Below, piece after piece: positions 16,319 to 27,686 of a stretch of DNA of 64,000 nucleotides. How positions within the stretch are numbered: the stretch's first letter is position 1; every line of letters begins with the position of its first letter. The translations under genes and the position numbers were made by a program. The notes under the pieces were generated by a model. It saw nothing but the letters and a program-made list of their open reading frames with translations. It made no database searches and was not told where the DNA came from. This stretch comes from Pelagibacteraceae bacterium AG-349-L17 (GTDB taxonomy: Bacteria; Pseudomonadota; Alphaproteobacteria; Pelagibacterales; Pelagibacteraceae): assembly GCA_003278805.1 (NCBI GenBank), contig QCDC01000007.1, forward strand, positions 1 to 64,000. Direction: 5' to 3'.

Positions 16319-17266
16319 ATGAAATTAACCAAAGAACAACAAGATGAAATAAAGAATCAACAATCTCAAAGCAATCAAACAAAAAGAGTTACTGCTTCTG
16401 AGCTTGAAAAAATCCTATATGAAGCAATTCCAGCTTTAGATCATGGCTTTGTAAGAGTTGTTGATTATATGGGCGATGACACATCCATAGTTCAATCAGC
16501 CAGAGTATCGTACGGAAAAGGGACCAAACAAGTATCAACTGACAAAGGTTTAATAAAATATTTGATGAGGCATTGGCACAGTACTCCATTTGAAATGTGT
16601 GAAATTAAATATCATGTTAAACTTCCAATATTTATTGCAAGACAATGGATTAGGCATAGAACTGCAAATGTTAATGAATACTCTGCAAGATATTCAATTT
16701 TAGATAAAGAATTTTATTTGCCATCACAAGAAAATTTAGCTGCTCAATCAACTAGTAACCGACAGGGTAGGGGAGATGTCTTGCAAGGAAAACAGGCAGA
16801 GGAAGTTTTGGAAATTTTAAAAAGTGATGCAGAAAGAACTTATGATAATTATGAGACTATGCTAAATGAAAGATTTGATGGATCAACTATTGATGAAAAT
16901 AAAAAAGGTTTAGCAAGAGAACTGGCAAGAATGAATTTAACACTAAATACTTACACCCAATGGTATTGGAAAACTGATTTATTAAACTTAATGAATTTTT
17001 TAAGATTAAGAGCTGATAGTCATGCTCAATATGAAATAAGAGTTTATGCAGACATAATGCTGGATACTGTAAAAAAATGGGTGCCTATAACTTATGATGC
17101 TTTTATGGATTATAGAGTTGGTGGCACTGAGGTTTCTGCAAAAGGAAAATTAATTGTTCAAAAACTTATTAAAGGTGAGAATGTAGATGTTGAAAGTTCT
17201 GGCCTGTCTAAAAGAGAGTGGAATGAATTAATGACTGCTTTTGATCTTAAAGATAAGTTGATTTAA
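16319..17266 (+). CDS. thyX: Flavin-dependent thymidylate synthase
   Basis: ThyX makes dTMP from dUMP using methylene-THF and FADH2/NADPH, replacing ThyA. The signature [15 protein letters not shown] (RHR-x7-S) is intact, with QWIRHR before it; the C-terminal [18 protein letters not shown] block holds further FAD/dUMP residues. I start it at ATG 16319 (315 residues, [14 protein letters not shown]...). The track's start at 16196 would read straight through the tmRNA acceptor piece on the other strand and gives 41 residues with no family match. Its 3' end overlaps convergent mrp by 20 bases. Confidence 0.95.
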   Translation: MKLTKEQQDEIKNQQSQSNQTKRVTASELEKILYEAIPALDHGFVRVVDYMGDDTSIVQSARVSYGKGTKQVSTDKGLIKYLMRHWHSTPFEMCEIKYHVKLPIFIARQWIRHRTANVNEYSARYSILDKEFYLPSQENLAAQSTSNRQGRGDVLQGKQAEEVLEILKSDAERTYDNYETMLNERFDGSTIDENKKGLARELARMNLTLNTYTQWYWKTDLLNLMNFLRLRADSHAQYEIRVYADIMLDTVKKWVPITYDAFMDYRVGGTEVSAKGKLIVQKLIKGENVDVESSGLSKREWNELMTAFDLKDKLI

Positions 17267-18071
17267 TTTTTTCAGCAAAATTTAAATATATCTTAGAAAT
17301 TTCATGTTCAGGGTTAGCCTCCACGATTGGCTTTCCTTCATCTCCAGTTTTACCAACTTCTGGATTGATTGGAATTTCACCCAAAAATTCTTTTTGGAAT
17401 TCTTCTGCGGTTTTTTTAACCCCACCTTCTCCAAAAATTTTATATTTTTTTCCATCATCTCCAATAAAAAAACTCATGTTATCAATTAAACCTAAAATTT
17501 TAACTCCAAGTTTATCAAACATTTTAATACCTCTTTTAACATCTAAAAGAGCCACTTCTTGAGGTGTACTTACAATTATTGCACCATCCATTTTTATTTC
17601 TTGAGAAAATGTAAGTTGAGTATCACCAGTTCCTGGAGGCATATCAACGATAATAAAATCTAAATCTTTCCAATTTACTTTCTGAGTAAAAGTTTTAATT
17701 GCACTTGTTACCATAGGTCCACGCCATATCATTGGAGTTTGTTGATCAGCTAAAAAACCAATCGACATACATTGAATATCATATTTTGTAATTGGATCTA
17801 ATTTTTGACCATCACTTTTTGGTTTTTCATTAATATCAAACATTTTAGGAATTGATGGACCATAAATATCTGCATCTAAAAGACCAACTTTGCATCCAAC
17901 TTTTTTCAAAGCTAAAGCAAGATTCGTTGCGAATGTAGATTTACCAACACCGCCTTTTGCACTAGAAATTGCAATTGTAAATTTGGTTCCAAGAATTGGA
18001 TTTTTACTGAATTTTTTAGGCTCTAGCTTACTTTTCATTGCGGCACTAAGTTCAGGTTTTTTATCAGCCAT
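17247..18071 (-). CDS. Mrp/NBP35-family P-loop ATPase (Fe-S carrier type)
   Basis: A 274-residue deviant Walker A ATPase: [20 protein letters not shown], then [33 protein letters not shown] and [16 protein letters not shown], all typical of Mrp/ApbC proteins that carry or insert Fe-S clusters. Two things are unusual: the N-terminal DUF59 (MIP18-like) domain is absent, and after NMSFF the sequence is [12 protein letters not shown], so the Cys-x-x-Cys that bridges a cluster between subunits in ApbC/NBP35 is missing. Either clusters are bound differently or the protein has another role. It is divergent from hflK. Confidence 0.88.
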   Translation of the reverse strand: MADKKPELSAAMKSKLEPKKFSKNPILGTKFTIAISSAKGGVGKSTFATNLALALKKVGCKVGLLDADIYGPSIPKMFDINEKPKSDGQKLDPITKYDIQCMSIGFLADQQTPMIWRGPMVTSAIKTFTQKVNWKDLDFIIVDMPPGTGDTQLTFSQEIKMDGAIIVSTPQEVALLDVKRGIKMFDKLGVKILGLIDNMSFFIGDDGKKYKIFGEGGVKKTAEEFQKEFLGEIPINPEVGKTGDEGKPIVEANPEHEISKIYLNFAEKIKSTYL

Positions 18072-18085
18072 AAAACTATCATTAC

Positions 18086-18115
18086 TTGTTTTTTACAATA
18101 AAGACACTATATACT
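18086..18115 (+). promoter_or_regulatory. Promoter of hflK, possibly giving a leaderless mRNA
   Basis: TTGTTT (18086-18091) and TATATA (18108-18113) or TATACT (18110-18115) are 16-18 bases apart, and the -10 ends only 7-9 bases before the hflK ATG. Transcription would begin within a base or two of the start codon. Pattern match only. Confidence 0.4.
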
Positions 18116-18122
18116 TTGGCAT

Positions 18123-19223
18123 ATGCCAGACGATTTTAAAGGTCAAAGTCCTTGGGGAGCACCTCCTGGTGGAGGTGGTAGTGGTAACGGATCAGGTAGA
18201 GGTCCAACACCGCCAAATATCGACGAATTAATTAGAGATCTGCAGGATAAAATTAAAAAATTTTTACCTGGTGGAAAAACTTCAGGAGGAAAATCAATAA
18301 GTCTAATTTTATTAGTTTTAGTTTTTGTATGGTTAGCAAGTGGACTTTATAGAGTATTGCCCGATGAACAAGGTGTTGTATTAAGATTTGGTAAGTTTGT
18401 AAAAACTACTCAGCCTGGTTTAAACTATCATATACCTTTTCCTGTTGAGACTGTGCAAACTCCAAAGGTAACTAAAGTTAATAGAATGGATATAGGATTC
18501 AGATCTGAAAGAGATAGTGGCTTCTCTACAGGTGGTGGTGTTGCTGATGTTCCACAGGAAAGTTTGATGTTAACTGGAGATGAAAACATTGTTAACATAG
18601 ATTTTTCAGTATTTTGGGTAATTAAAGATGCTGGTAATTTTCTATTTAAAATTCAAGACCCAGAAGGCACAGTTAAAGCAGCTGCTGAAACTGCAATGAG
18701 AGAAGTAATTGCAAAGAGTGATATCCAGCCAATTTTAACAGAAGGTAGATCTAAAATTGAGCTTGAAACTCAAGAAATTATTCAAACTATTTTAGATGAT
18801 TATGAAAGTGGAATTCAAATTACACAAGTTCAAACTCAAAAGGCTGACCCACCTGATCAAGTAATTGACGCATTTAGAGATGTACAAGCTGCAAGGGCAG
18901 ATATGGAAAGGTCTAAAAACGAGGCCGAAGCCTATGCTAATGATGTTATTCCAAGAGCACGAGGGGAAGCACAAAAAATTTTACAAGCTGCAGAAGCGTA
19001 TAAAAAAGAAGTTGTTGCAAAAGCAGAGGGTGAGGCAAGTAGATTTATAGCTATCTACAATGAGTATAAAAATGCGAAAGCAGTTACCCAAGAGAGAATG
19101 TATCTAGAAACTATGGAAAAAGTTTTAGCTGATATAGATAAAGTAATTATAGAAAAAAATGCAGGTTCAGGAGTAGTTCCATATTTACCTTTACCTGAAC
19201 TAAAAAAGAAAGCGACAAATTAA
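18123..19223 (+). CDS. hflK: FtsH protease modulator HflK
   Basis: A 366-residue SPFH (band 7) membrane protein that assembles with HflC into a cage around the FtsH protease. A Gly/Pro-rich cytoplasmic N-terminus (PWGAPPGGGGSG) precedes one membrane helix at about residues 57-77, then DEQGVVLRFGKFVKTTQPGLNYHIPFPVE, the SPFH start, and a long charged coiled coil ending with GEASRFIAIYNEYKNAK. The N-terminus and length are normal. It heads hflK-hflC-DUF2065-degP-miaA with gaps of 1-7 bases. Confidence 0.95.
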   Translation: MPDDFKGQSPWGAPPGGGGSGNGSGRGPTPPNIDELIRDLQDKIKKFLPGGKTSGGKSISLILLVLVFVWLASGLYRVLPDEQGVVLRFGKFVKTTQPGLNYHIPFPVETVQTPKVTKVNRMDIGFRSERDSGFSTGGGVADVPQESLMLTGDENIVNIDFSVFWVIKDAGNFLFKIQDPEGTVKAAAETAMREVIAKSDIQPILTEGRSKIELETQEIIQTILDDYESGIQITQVQTQKADPPDQVIDAFRDVQAARADMERSKNEAEAYANDVIPRARGEAQKILQAAEAYKKEVVAKAEGEASRFIAIYNEYKNAKAVTQERMYLETMEKVLADIDKVIIEKNAGSGVVPYLPLPELKKKATN

Positions 19224-19224
19224 T

Positions 19225-20097
19225 ATGAAAGCTGGAAAAGTATTAGTAGGAGTATTAGTTGCAATTGGTGTTGTAGCTTTTTTATCAGTAATTATAGTTA
19301 AAGAGGTAAATCAGGCAATTATCTTGCAATTTGGTGATCCAAAAAGAATTATAATGAAACCAGGTTTAAACTTTAAAATTCCTTTCATTCAAAATGTTGT
19401 TTATTTAGATAAAAGAATTTTAAATTTAGACGCTCCGCCAGAAGAGGTTATTGCATCAGATCAGAAGCGTTTGATTGTGGACGCATTTGCAAGATTTCAA
19501 ATCGTAGACCCACTTAAATTTTATATTTCAGTTGGAAATGAAAGAGTTGCAAGATCAAGATTATCTACAATTATAAATTCAAGAATTAGAAATGTATTAG
19601 GTCAAGAAGAATTACAAACATTGTTATCTAAAGATAGATCTAAGCAAATGGCTTTAATTAAAGAAGGTGTAAACAACGAAGCACAAAACTTTGGGATTAA
19701 TATTGTCGATGTCAGAATTAAAAGAGCAGATTTACCTCAAGCTAACAGTGATGCAATATATAGAAGAATGCAGACTGAAAGGGAAAGAGAAGCAAAAGAA
19801 TTTAGAGCAAAAGGTGCGGAGATGGCAGTTACAATTACATCAACTGCAGACAAAGAAGTTACTGTAATATTAGCAGATGCTCAAAAGCAATCTGAGATTA
19901 TGAAAGGGGAAGGCGACGGAGAAAGAAATAAAATTTTTGCTGACGCCTTTGGTCAAGATCCAGAATTTTTTGCTTTCTATAGAGCTATGCAAGCATATGA
20001 AAAAGCTCTTATTGGTGGTGAAACTTCTTTAATTTTATCACCTGATAGTGAATTTTTTAAATTTTTTGGAAATATAAAACCTGAAATCCAACAATAA
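19225..20097 (+). CDS. hflC: FtsH protease modulator HflC
   Basis: A 290-residue partner of HflK. One N-terminal membrane helix (VLVGVLVAIGVVAFLSVIIV) is followed by VNQAIILQFGDPKRIIMKPGLNFKIPF, a classic HflC SPFH start, and by a coiled coil with RMQTEREREAKEFRAKGAE. The end, FFAFYRAMQAYEKAL, matches the family. The gene begins one base after the hflK stop, as in most proteobacteria, so the two subunits are made together. Confidence 0.95.
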   Translation: MKAGKVLVGVLVAIGVVAFLSVIIVKEVNQAIILQFGDPKRIIMKPGLNFKIPFIQNVVYLDKRILNLDAPPEEVIASDQKRLIVDAFARFQIVDPLKFYISVGNERVARSRLSTIINSRIRNVLGQEELQTLLSKDRSKQMALIKEGVNNEAQNFGINIVDVRIKRADLPQANSDAIYRRMQTEREREAKEFRAKGAEMAVTITSTADKEVTVILADAQKQSEIMKGEGDGERNKIFADAFGQDPEFFAFYRAMQAYEKALIGGETSLILSPDSEFFKFFGNIKPEIQQ

Positions 20098-20104
20098 TTC
20101 TTAA

Positions 20105-20290
20105 ATGCGTGAGCTAGTTATAGCTTTTGGTCTTTTCTTATTTATTGAGGGAATTTTGTACGCCTTATTTCCAGCAAAAATGAAAAGTATGTTGAAAAAA
20201 TTAGAACTTGTTAAAGATAGTCAGCTTAGATCAGGTGGACTTATTTTTGCTGTAATAGGTTTTATGATAATTTATTTCATTAAGAGTTAA
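20105..20290 (+). CDS. DUF2065 family small membrane protein
   Basis: A 61-residue protein with two membrane segments (ELVIAFGLFLFIEGILYALFP and SGGLIFAVIGFMIIYFI) linked by a short basic loop, matching the small DUF2065 proteins found next to hflC in many proteobacteria. Function unknown; the fixed position suggests an accessory part of the HflKC-FtsH or DegP quality-control system. It is 7 bases after hflC and 1 base before degP. Confidence 0.85.
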   Translation: MRELVIAFGLFLFIEGILYALFPAKMKSMLKKLELVKDSQLRSGGLIFAVIGFMIIYFIKS

Positions 20291-20291
20291 T

Positions 20292-21707
20292 ATGAATAAG
20301 ATTAAACTTATATTCTTAAACCTTGTAATATTATTTAGCTTTTCGTTAAATGTAAACTCCAAACCAGTTCCTGCTTCTTTTGCAGATCTTGCAGAAAAAT
20401 TAATGCCATCTGTGGTAAATATTTCTACTACAACAACTGTTGTAACTAACACTAATCCTTTTCCTTTTCAATTTCCTCCAGGCTCTCCTTTTGAGGATAT
20501 GTTTAAAGAATTTGGAACACCTCAGGAAAGACAATCAGCTGCACTAGGTTCTGGATTTATAATTGATGAAAAAGGAATTGTGGTCACGAATAATCACGTT
20601 ATCCAAGATGCTGACGACATTATTGTTAGGGTAAATGGAGACCAAGAATTTAAAGCTAAGGTTTTAGGTGCTGACCCTCTTATGGATATTGCTGTTTTAC
20701 AATTAGAAACAGATGAAAAGTTTATCCCGGTTGCATTCGGAGACTCTGATAAAGCAAGAATTGGTGATTGGGTTTTAGCAATTGGAAATCCGTTTGGTTT
20801 AGGTGGAACGGTAACAGCTGGAATTATTTCAGCAAGAAATCGATCAATTGGTTTATCAAGATATGAAGATTTTATACAGACTGATGCATCTATTAATTCT
20901 GGAAATTCTGGTGGGCCCTTGTTTGATATGGAAGGAAATGTAATTGGAATTAATACAGCAATTCTTGGACGTAATGGTTCTATTGGAATTGGATTTTCTA
21001 TACCATCCAATAGTGCACAAATCGTAATTAAACAATTAATTGAATTTGGTGAAACAAAAAGAGGTTGGTTAGGAGTTAGAATTCAAGATGTAACAAAAGA
21101 AATTGCGGAAGTTGAAAAATTAGACAAAGCACGAGGAGCATTAGTTGCGAGCGTCGCAGAAAATAGTCCATCAGAAAAAGCAGGAATACAAGCTGGTGAT
21201 ATTATTTTAGAATTTAACGGTGAAAAAATAAATCAAATGAAAGAACTTCCAGCGATCGTTGCACGAACAGAAGTTGGAAAAAAAGTTGAGGTTAAAATTT
21301 GGAGAGAGAAAAAAGAGATTATTAAAAATGTTATTTTAGGAAGATTAGAAACTTCAGATGATTTTAAAATAAGTAAAAATCAAGAAACTGAAAAACAAAA
21401 TAATGAAGAGATAATTGAGAGTTTAAGAATAGCAGTAAGACCATTGACTAAAGAAGATATTAAAAATAGAAAATTACCAAACCAATTAACAGGAGTGGTA
21501 ATAACAAAAATTGCAAATAATAGTCCTGTAGTAAATTCAATAGAACTTAATAGTATTATTATTGAAGCTCAGAAGAAAAAAATTAGATCAGCTGATGACT
21601 TAAGAGATATTACTAAAGAAGTTCTTAATTCAAATCAGAAAACTATTTTATTTGCAATTTATAACAATAAAAATCAACGAAGATACATCGGTGTTAAGTT
21701 AGACTGA
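20292..21707 (+). CDS. degP: Periplasmic serine endoprotease DegP/HtrA (Do family)
   Basis: A 471-residue protein with a signal peptide (residues 1 to about 23), a trypsin-like domain and two PDZ domains. The catalytic triad is visible: His102 in TNNHVI, Asp132 in LMDIAVL and Ser206 in GNSGGPLF. The first PDZ starts near GWLGVRIQDV (about 257) and the second near residue 380. It degrades or refolds misfolded envelope proteins. The second PDZ is shortish, with an Asn/Gln/Glu-rich linker before it. It is 1 base after DUF2065 and 2 bases before miaA. Confidence 0.95.
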   Translation: MNKIKLIFLNLVILFSFSLNVNSKPVPASFADLAEKLMPSVVNISTTTTVVTNTNPFPFQFPPGSPFEDMFKEFGTPQERQSAALGSGFIIDEKGIVVTNNHVIQDADDIIVRVNGDQEFKAKVLGADPLMDIAVLQLETDEKFIPVAFGDSDKARIGDWVLAIGNPFGLGGTVTAGIISARNRSIGLSRYEDFIQTDASINSGNSGGPLFDMEGNVIGINTAILGRNGSIGIGFSIPSNSAQIVIKQLIEFGETKRGWLGVRIQDVTKEIAEVEKLDKARGALVASVAENSPSEKAGIQAGDIILEFNGEKINQMKELPAIVARTEVGKKVEVKIWREKKEIIKNVILGRLETSDDFKISKNQETEKQNNEEIIESLRIAVRPLTKEDIKNRKLPNQLTGVVITKIANNSPVVNSIELNSIIIEAQKKKIRSADDLRDITKEVLNSNQKTILFAIYNNKNQRRYIGVKLD

Positions 21708-21709
21708 TC

Positions 21710-22618
21710 ATGGATTTAAAATCCAAGATTATATTAATCTCAGGTCCAACAGCTTCTGGTAAATCAAGTTTTGCGATTAAGTTTGCAAAAAAAGTTAATG
21801 GAGAGATTATTAATGCAGACAGTATGCAAGTATATAAACAGCTTAAAATTTTATCAGCAAGACCAGATCCAAAAAAATACCAGAAAATAAAACATCATTT
21901 ATATGGTTTTCATAATGTTACAAAAAACTTCTCTGCAGGTGATTGGCTTAAGTTAGTAATTAAAAAAATTAATGAAGTCCAAAAAAGAAAAAACACCCCA
22001 ATTCTTGTTGGAGGCACGGGTTTGTACTTTAAAGCTTTGACTGATGGTTTAGTTAAAATACCTAATATTTCATTAAAATTAAGAACTCAAATCAGAGATT
22101 TGCAAAAAAAAATAGGACAAAAAAAGTTTTATGAAAAATTATTAAAATTAGATCCACTCTCAAGTGGAAAAATAAACCCTACAGACACTCAAAGATCCAT
22201 CAGAGCCTATGAAGTAAAAAAGTTTACAAGAAAATCTCTACATGAGTGGTTTAAAAACACAAAATCAAATTTCGTGGAAGATGATTTTTTTAAAGTTTAT
22301 ATTGATTACCCTAGACAAGAATTAATTGAGCGTATTAATATAAGAACATCAGAGATGATAGAAAAGGGAGCAATAAAAGAAGTAAAAAATTTCATAAAGC
22401 TAAGGGTTAAAAAAGATAAAACTGCCTATAAGGCTATTGGAGTTAATGAAATAAGAGAATATTTAAAAAAAGAAAAAAATTTGAATGATACTAAAGAAAA
22501 AATAGCCATAAAAACTAGACAATACGCCAAAAGACAAAGCACTTGGGCTAGAGGTAATATGATGAACTGGATGAAACTAAAGCCACAAGACATAAATAAA
22601 TTTTTGAAAAAAATTTAA
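21710..22618 (+). CDS. miaA: tRNA dimethylallyltransferase
   Basis: A 302-residue enzyme that adds dimethylallyl to A37 of tRNAs reading codons that begin with U. The P-loop is SGPTASGKSSFAIKFA; INADSMQVYKQLKILSARP, VGGTGLYFKALTDGL and the C-terminal IKTRQYAKRQSTWARG block are present. Its DMAPP substrate comes from the MEP pathway whose first gene (dxs) is in this window. It is last in the hflKC-degP operon. Confidence 0.95.
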   Translation: MDLKSKIILISGPTASGKSSFAIKFAKKVNGEIINADSMQVYKQLKILSARPDPKKYQKIKHHLYGFHNVTKNFSAGDWLKLVIKKINEVQKRKNTPILVGGTGLYFKALTDGLVKIPNISLKLRTQIRDLQKKIGQKKFYEKLLKLDPLSSGKINPTDTQRSIRAYEVKKFTRKSLHEWFKNTKSNFVEDDFFKVYIDYPRQELIERINIRTSEMIEKGAIKEVKNFIKLRVKKDKTAYKAIGVNEIREYLKKEKNLNDTKEKIAIKTRQYAKRQSTWARGNMMNWMKLKPQDINKFLKKI

Positions 22619-22670
22619 AATTTTCACTCTTAAACTTGACCAATGAGCACAACTTCAGCTAGATTGCCTA

Positions 22671-24437
22671 ATGCCAAAATTATTAACTGGAGCAGAAATT
22701 GTATTTAAGTGTCTTGAAGACCAAAAGGTAGAACATATCTTTGGTTATCCAGGTGGCGCAGTGTTACCGATTTATGATGAATTAAAAAATCATCCTTCTA
22801 TAAAACATATTTTAGTTAGACACGAGCAAGGTGCAGGTCATGCAGCTGAAGGTTATGCAAGATCATCAGGAAAACCAGGCGTAGTTTTAGTTACATCAGG
22901 TCCTGGAGCTACTAATGTTGTTACAGCATTAACTGATGCGTATATGGACTCCGTACCATTAGTTTGTATTTCTGGACAAGTTCCAACACATTTAATTGGA
23001 ACAGACGCATTTCAAGAATGTGACACCACAGGAATTACAAGACCTTGCACGAAACATAATTGGTTAGTTAAAGATATAAATGATCTTTCAAAAGTTATGC
23101 ATGAAGCTTTTAGAGTTGCAACGACAGGAAGGCCTGGACCGGTTTTAATTGATATTCCAAAAGATATTCAGTTTGCAAAAGCAAAATATAAAAAACCAAA
23201 TAAAGAAAAAAAATTAAATGGAAAATCTCATAATAAATTTTCTCAAGATCAAATTGATGAATTAGTAAAATTATTAAGCAAAGCTAAAAAACCAATAATT
23301 TATAGTGGTGGAGGAGTAATTAATTCAGGACCAAAAGCAAGTCAGGCTCTAAGAGAATTTGTTGAGCTAACTGGTTTTCCTATAACTTCTACACTTCAGG
23401 GATTAGGTGCGTACCCTGGAGATGATAATCAATTTTTAGGAATGCTAGGTATGCATGGTACGTATGAAGCAAATAATGCTATGCATGATTGTGATCTTTT
23501 AATTAATATTGGTGCAAGATTTGATGATCGTATTACTGGAAAAATTGATGAGTTTTCACCAAATTCAAAAAAGGTTCATATAGATATAGATCCATCATCA
23601 ATTAATAAAATTATCAAAGTAGATCTTGCAATAGTTGGGGACGTTACGAGTGTTATCAGTAAAATTAATAAGACAATTGCTAAAAGAAAAAATGGTCATA
23701 GCAAATCAAATAAATCAAATATAGCTAAGTGGTGGGAACAAATCGAAAAATGGAGAGAAAAAGACTCTCTTAATTTTGTAAACAGCAATGAAAGTATAAA
23801 GCCTCAACACGCCGTTCAAAGACTTTATGAATTAACTAAGAATAAAGATACTTATGTTACTACCGAGGTCGGACAACATCAAATGTGGGCTGCGCAGCAT
23901 TATAAATTTAATAAACCAAATAGATGGATGACATCTGGTGGCTTAGGAACTATGGGGTATGGATTGCCAGCAGCAGTCGGTGTTCAAATTGCTCATCCTG
24001 AAAAATTAGTAATTGATATTGCTGGAGAAGCTTCAGTTTTAATGACTATGCAAGAGATGTCTACTGCAGTTCAATATAATCTTCCTATAAAAATATTTAT
24101 TTTAAATAATCAATATATGGGAATGGTTAGACAATGGCAGGAATTGCTGCATGAAAAAAATTATTCTGAAAGTTATTCTGAAGCATTACCTGATTTTATG
24201 AAAATGGCAGAAGCTTATGGATGTAAAGGAATTAAAGCAGATAGCCCATCTGAGCTTGATGATAAAATTCAAGAAATGATTGATTATGATGGACCAGTTA
24301 TATTTGATTGTCACGTGGATCCTAACGAGAATTGCTTCCCAATGATACCATCTGGAAAACCTCATAACCAAATGATCTTGGGCCCAAATGATCAAGAGGA
24401 AAACAAAATCAAAGGAAAAGACAAAGCTTTAGTATAA
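22671..24437 (+). CDS. ilvB: Acetolactate synthase, large (catalytic) subunit
   Basis: A 588-residue thiamine diphosphate enzyme forming acetolactate or acetohydroxybutyrate, the first common step of Val, Leu and Ile synthesis. Blocks: [38 protein letters not shown] with the catalytic Glu, the FAD-related middle domain, and [39 protein letters not shown]. The symbol could equally be ilvI. The ATG at 22643 is out of frame, so 22671 is the start. It is 5 bases upstream of its regulatory subunit. Confidence 0.95.
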   Translation: MPKLLTGAEIVFKCLEDQKVEHIFGYPGGAVLPIYDELKNHPSIKHILVRHEQGAGHAAEGYARSSGKPGVVLVTSGPGATNVVTALTDAYMDSVPLVCISGQVPTHLIGTDAFQECDTTGITRPCTKHNWLVKDINDLSKVMHEAFRVATTGRPGPVLIDIPKDIQFAKAKYKKPNKEKKLNGKSHNKFSQDQIDELVKLLSKAKKPIIYSGGGVINSGPKASQALREFVELTGFPITSTLQGLGAYPGDDNQFLGMLGMHGTYEANNAMHDCDLLINIGARFDDRITGKIDEFSPNSKKVHIDIDPSSINKIIKVDLAIVGDVTSVISKINKTIAKRKNGHSKSNKSNIAKWWEQIEKWREKDSLNFVNSNESIKPQHAVQRLYELTKNKDTYVTTEVGQHQMWAAQHYKFNKPNRWMTSGGLGTMGYGLPAAVGVQIAHPEKLVIDIAGEASVLMTMQEMSTAVQYNLPIKIFILNNQYMGMVRQWQELLHEKNYSESYSEALPDFMKMAEAYGCKGIKADSPSELDDKIQEMIDYDGPVIFDCHVDPNENCFPMIPSGKPHNQMILGPNDQEENKIKGKDKALV

Positions 24438-24442
24438 TCATA

Positions 24443-24991
24443 ATGCCGAAATCAAAATCAGCTTATAGCATTCCTACAAAGAAACAAAAATCAGATACAT
24501 ATATATTTGTTGTTTGGGTAGATAATGAGGCTGGAGTTCTTGCAAGAGTAGTTGGTTTATTTTCTGGTCGAGGTTATAACATCGAGTCCTTAGCTGTTGC
24601 AGAGATTGATGCGGTTAAAAATATTTCAAGAATAACAATTGTTACTACCGGAACACCTCAAGTAATTGATCAAATAAGACTCCAGTTAACTAAATTAGTG
24701 CCTGTTCATAAAGTTGCTGAGTTTAAAAGAGAGGACAAAGACGTAATATTTAAAGAAATGGCTTTATTTAAAGTAGTAGGCAAAAGAAATAAAATTGAAA
24801 AATGCTTAAATGCTTGTAAAAAATTTAATCCCGTAATATTAGATGAAACAAAATCTTCAGCTGTGATTCAAATAACTGCTTTAAGAAGAGAAATTGATGT
24901 AATGAATAAAAAATTGAAGCCTTTGGGACTTATAAGTACTTCGAGAACAGGGGCAGTAGCTATGACGAGAGGTGCTAAAATATTTAATTAA
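24443..24991 (+). CDS. ilvH: Acetolactate synthase, small (regulatory) subunit
   Basis: A 182-residue ACT-domain subunit that confers valine feedback inhibition and stimulates IlvB. The ACT domain starts VVWVDNEAGVLARVVGLFSGRGYNIESLAV, and the second domain has the usual ALFKVVGKRNKI...SSAVIQITALRREIDVMNKKLKPLGLISTSRTGAVAMTRG ending. About 20 extra N-terminal residues (MPKSKSAYSIPTKKQKS) are not part of the core. It lies between ilvB and ilvC. Confidence 0.94.
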   Translation: MPKSKSAYSIPTKKQKSDTYIFVVWVDNEAGVLARVVGLFSGRGYNIESLAVAEIDAVKNISRITIVTTGTPQVIDQIRLQLTKLVPVHKVAEFKREDKDVIFKEMALFKVVGKRNKIEKCLNACKKFNPVILDETKSSAVIQITALRREIDVMNKKLKPLGLISTSRTGAVAMTRGAKIFN

Positions 24992-26032
<1,041 letters not shown>

Positions 26033-26113
26033 ATTTTTATCAGTAAATTATTGCTACAATAATTCGATTATTTCACCTATACTTTTTAAATAAATTTAAA
26101 AACGAGGGAAATA

Positions 26114-27676
26114 ATGAAGACTAAAAATATATTAAGAATACTATTGTCATTAGTTCTAGTATTTGGATTTTCTTCTGCGTGGGCAAAAACAATTAAGTGG
26201 TCTATGCAAGGAGACAGTTTAACACTAGATCCACATGCACAAAATGAAGGTCCAACTACACAAGTATCTAGACAAGTTTACGAAGCTCTAGTTCAAAGAG
26301 GCTTGGACATGAAAATAGGACCTGCTTTATCAACAAAATGGAGAGCAATGGATCCTAATAATTGGGAATTTACATTAAGAAAAGGTGTAAAATTTTCTGA
26401 TGGTTCTGATATGACATCAGAAGATGTTGTATTTAGTATTTTAAGAGCTAAACAAAGAACGTCAGACTTTAAAGAGTACATAAGTACTATCTCAGGAGTT
26501 AAAGCTGTTGGTGATCATACTGTTATCATTACAACAAGTAAACCAAATCCTATTCTTTTAAACCAATTATCTAACATTTTTATAATGTCAAAAGCTTGGT
26601 CAGAGAAAAATTTTGCAATGTCACCACAAAACTGGGATGCAGGTCAAGAGACATTCTCTGCTACTAATGCATTGGGAACTGGTCCTTTCAAAATTACATT
26701 GAGAGAACCAAATACAAAAACGGTGTTTAAAAGAAATAAACACTGGTGGGGTGAAATGAAAGATAAGAGTGTAACTCAAATCGAATTAATGCCTATTAAA
26801 AATGCAGCAACTAGAGTCGCGGCTTTATTATCTGGTGAGATTGATTTAGTTACTGATGCTCCTGTTCAAGACTTAAAAAGAATTGGATCTTCTTCAGGTC
26901 ACAAAGTTGAAAGCACAGCTCAAATGAGAACAATTTTCTTAGGTATGGATCAAGCAGCTGATAAATTAAGAACTGGTAACACAGGTGATAATCCATTTAA
27001 GAAAAAAGAGGTAAGGCAAGCACTTTATCAAGCAATTGATATTGAAGCGATCAAGAAAAAAGTTATGAGAGGTTTAAGTGAACCAGCAGGAATTATAACT
27101 TTCCCTGGTGTAAATGGATACACAGCTGATCTTGATAAAAGATTACCTTATGATGTTAATGCTGCAAAAAAACTTTTAGCTGATGCAGGTTATCCTAATG
27201 GTTTTGATGTTGAACTTAGATGTCCTAACGACAGATATGTAAACGATGAAGCAATTTGTACTGCTGTTGTTGGAATGTTAGGTAAAATTGGTGTTAACGT
27301 TAACTTATTTGCTCAAACCAAAAGTAAACACTTCAAAGAGCTTAAAGATGATCAAGGTGATTTCTATATGCTAGGATGGGGTGTTCCAACTTTAGATAGT
27401 CACTATGTTTTCCATTACTTATATGAAACTGGTGCTAGCTGGAACAAAGTTAACTTTAGTAACGCAGACGTTGATGCTGCTATTAGAGTTATGGAAGGTG
27501 AAGTTGATTTAGATAAAAGAAATGCTGCAATTGCAAAAGCTTGGAAAATTGTAAAAGATGATATTTCTTATCTTCCTTTACATCACCAAGTAATTTCTTG
27601 GGCGTCTAAAAGTAATGTTGATGTTCCTATCAGACCGAATAATGAACCGTTATTCAGAACTGCTAGTTTTAAATAA
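26114..27676 (+). CDS. Peptide ABC transporter, family 5 substrate-binding protein
   Basis: A 520-residue periplasmic protein with a signal peptide cut after about SSAWA (residue 24). KTIKWSMQGDSLTLDPHAQNEG...VYEALVQRG and WEFTLRKGVKFSDGSDMTSEDVVFSI are the hallmark of the DppA/OppA family; the HWWG and GFDVELRCPNDRY regions follow. The ligand (di-, oligopeptide or other) cannot be fixed. Start ATG 26114 has AGGGAAAT upstream. It is followed by a strong 13-bp hairpin and then by the permease genes, so it is probably made in excess of them. Confidence 0.92.
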   Translation: MKTKNILRILLSLVLVFGFSSAWAKTIKWSMQGDSLTLDPHAQNEGPTTQVSRQVYEALVQRGLDMKIGPALSTKWRAMDPNNWEFTLRKGVKFSDGSDMTSEDVVFSILRAKQRTSDFKEYISTISGVKAVGDHTVIITTSKPNPILLNQLSNIFIMSKAWSEKNFAMSPQNWDAGQETFSATNALGTGPFKITLREPNTKTVFKRNKHWWGEMKDKSVTQIELMPIKNAATRVAALLSGEIDLVTDAPVQDLKRIGSSSGHKVESTAQMRTIFLGMDQAADKLRTGNTGDNPFKKKEVRQALYQAIDIEAIKKKVMRGLSEPAGIITFPGVNGYTADLDKRLPYDVNAAKKLLADAGYPNGFDVELRCPNDRYVNDEAICTAVVGMLGKIGVNVNLFAQTKSKHFKELKDDQGDFYMLGWGVPTLDSHYVFHYLYETGASWNKVNFSNADVDAAIRVMEGEVDLDKRNAAIAKAWKIVKDDISYLPLHHQVISWASKSNVDVPIRPNNEPLFRTASFK

Positions 27677-27686
27677 TTAAAAATTA

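Noticed and set aside
20594-21010. 138-aa reverse-strand ORF inside degP
   Set aside because: Antisense shadow of the protease domain, composition driven by the codons of the real gene.
22643-22712. Upstream ATG before ilvB as an alternative start or leader peptide
   Set aside because: It is out of frame with ilvB and the short frame has no run of Ile/Leu/Val codons that would suggest attenuation.
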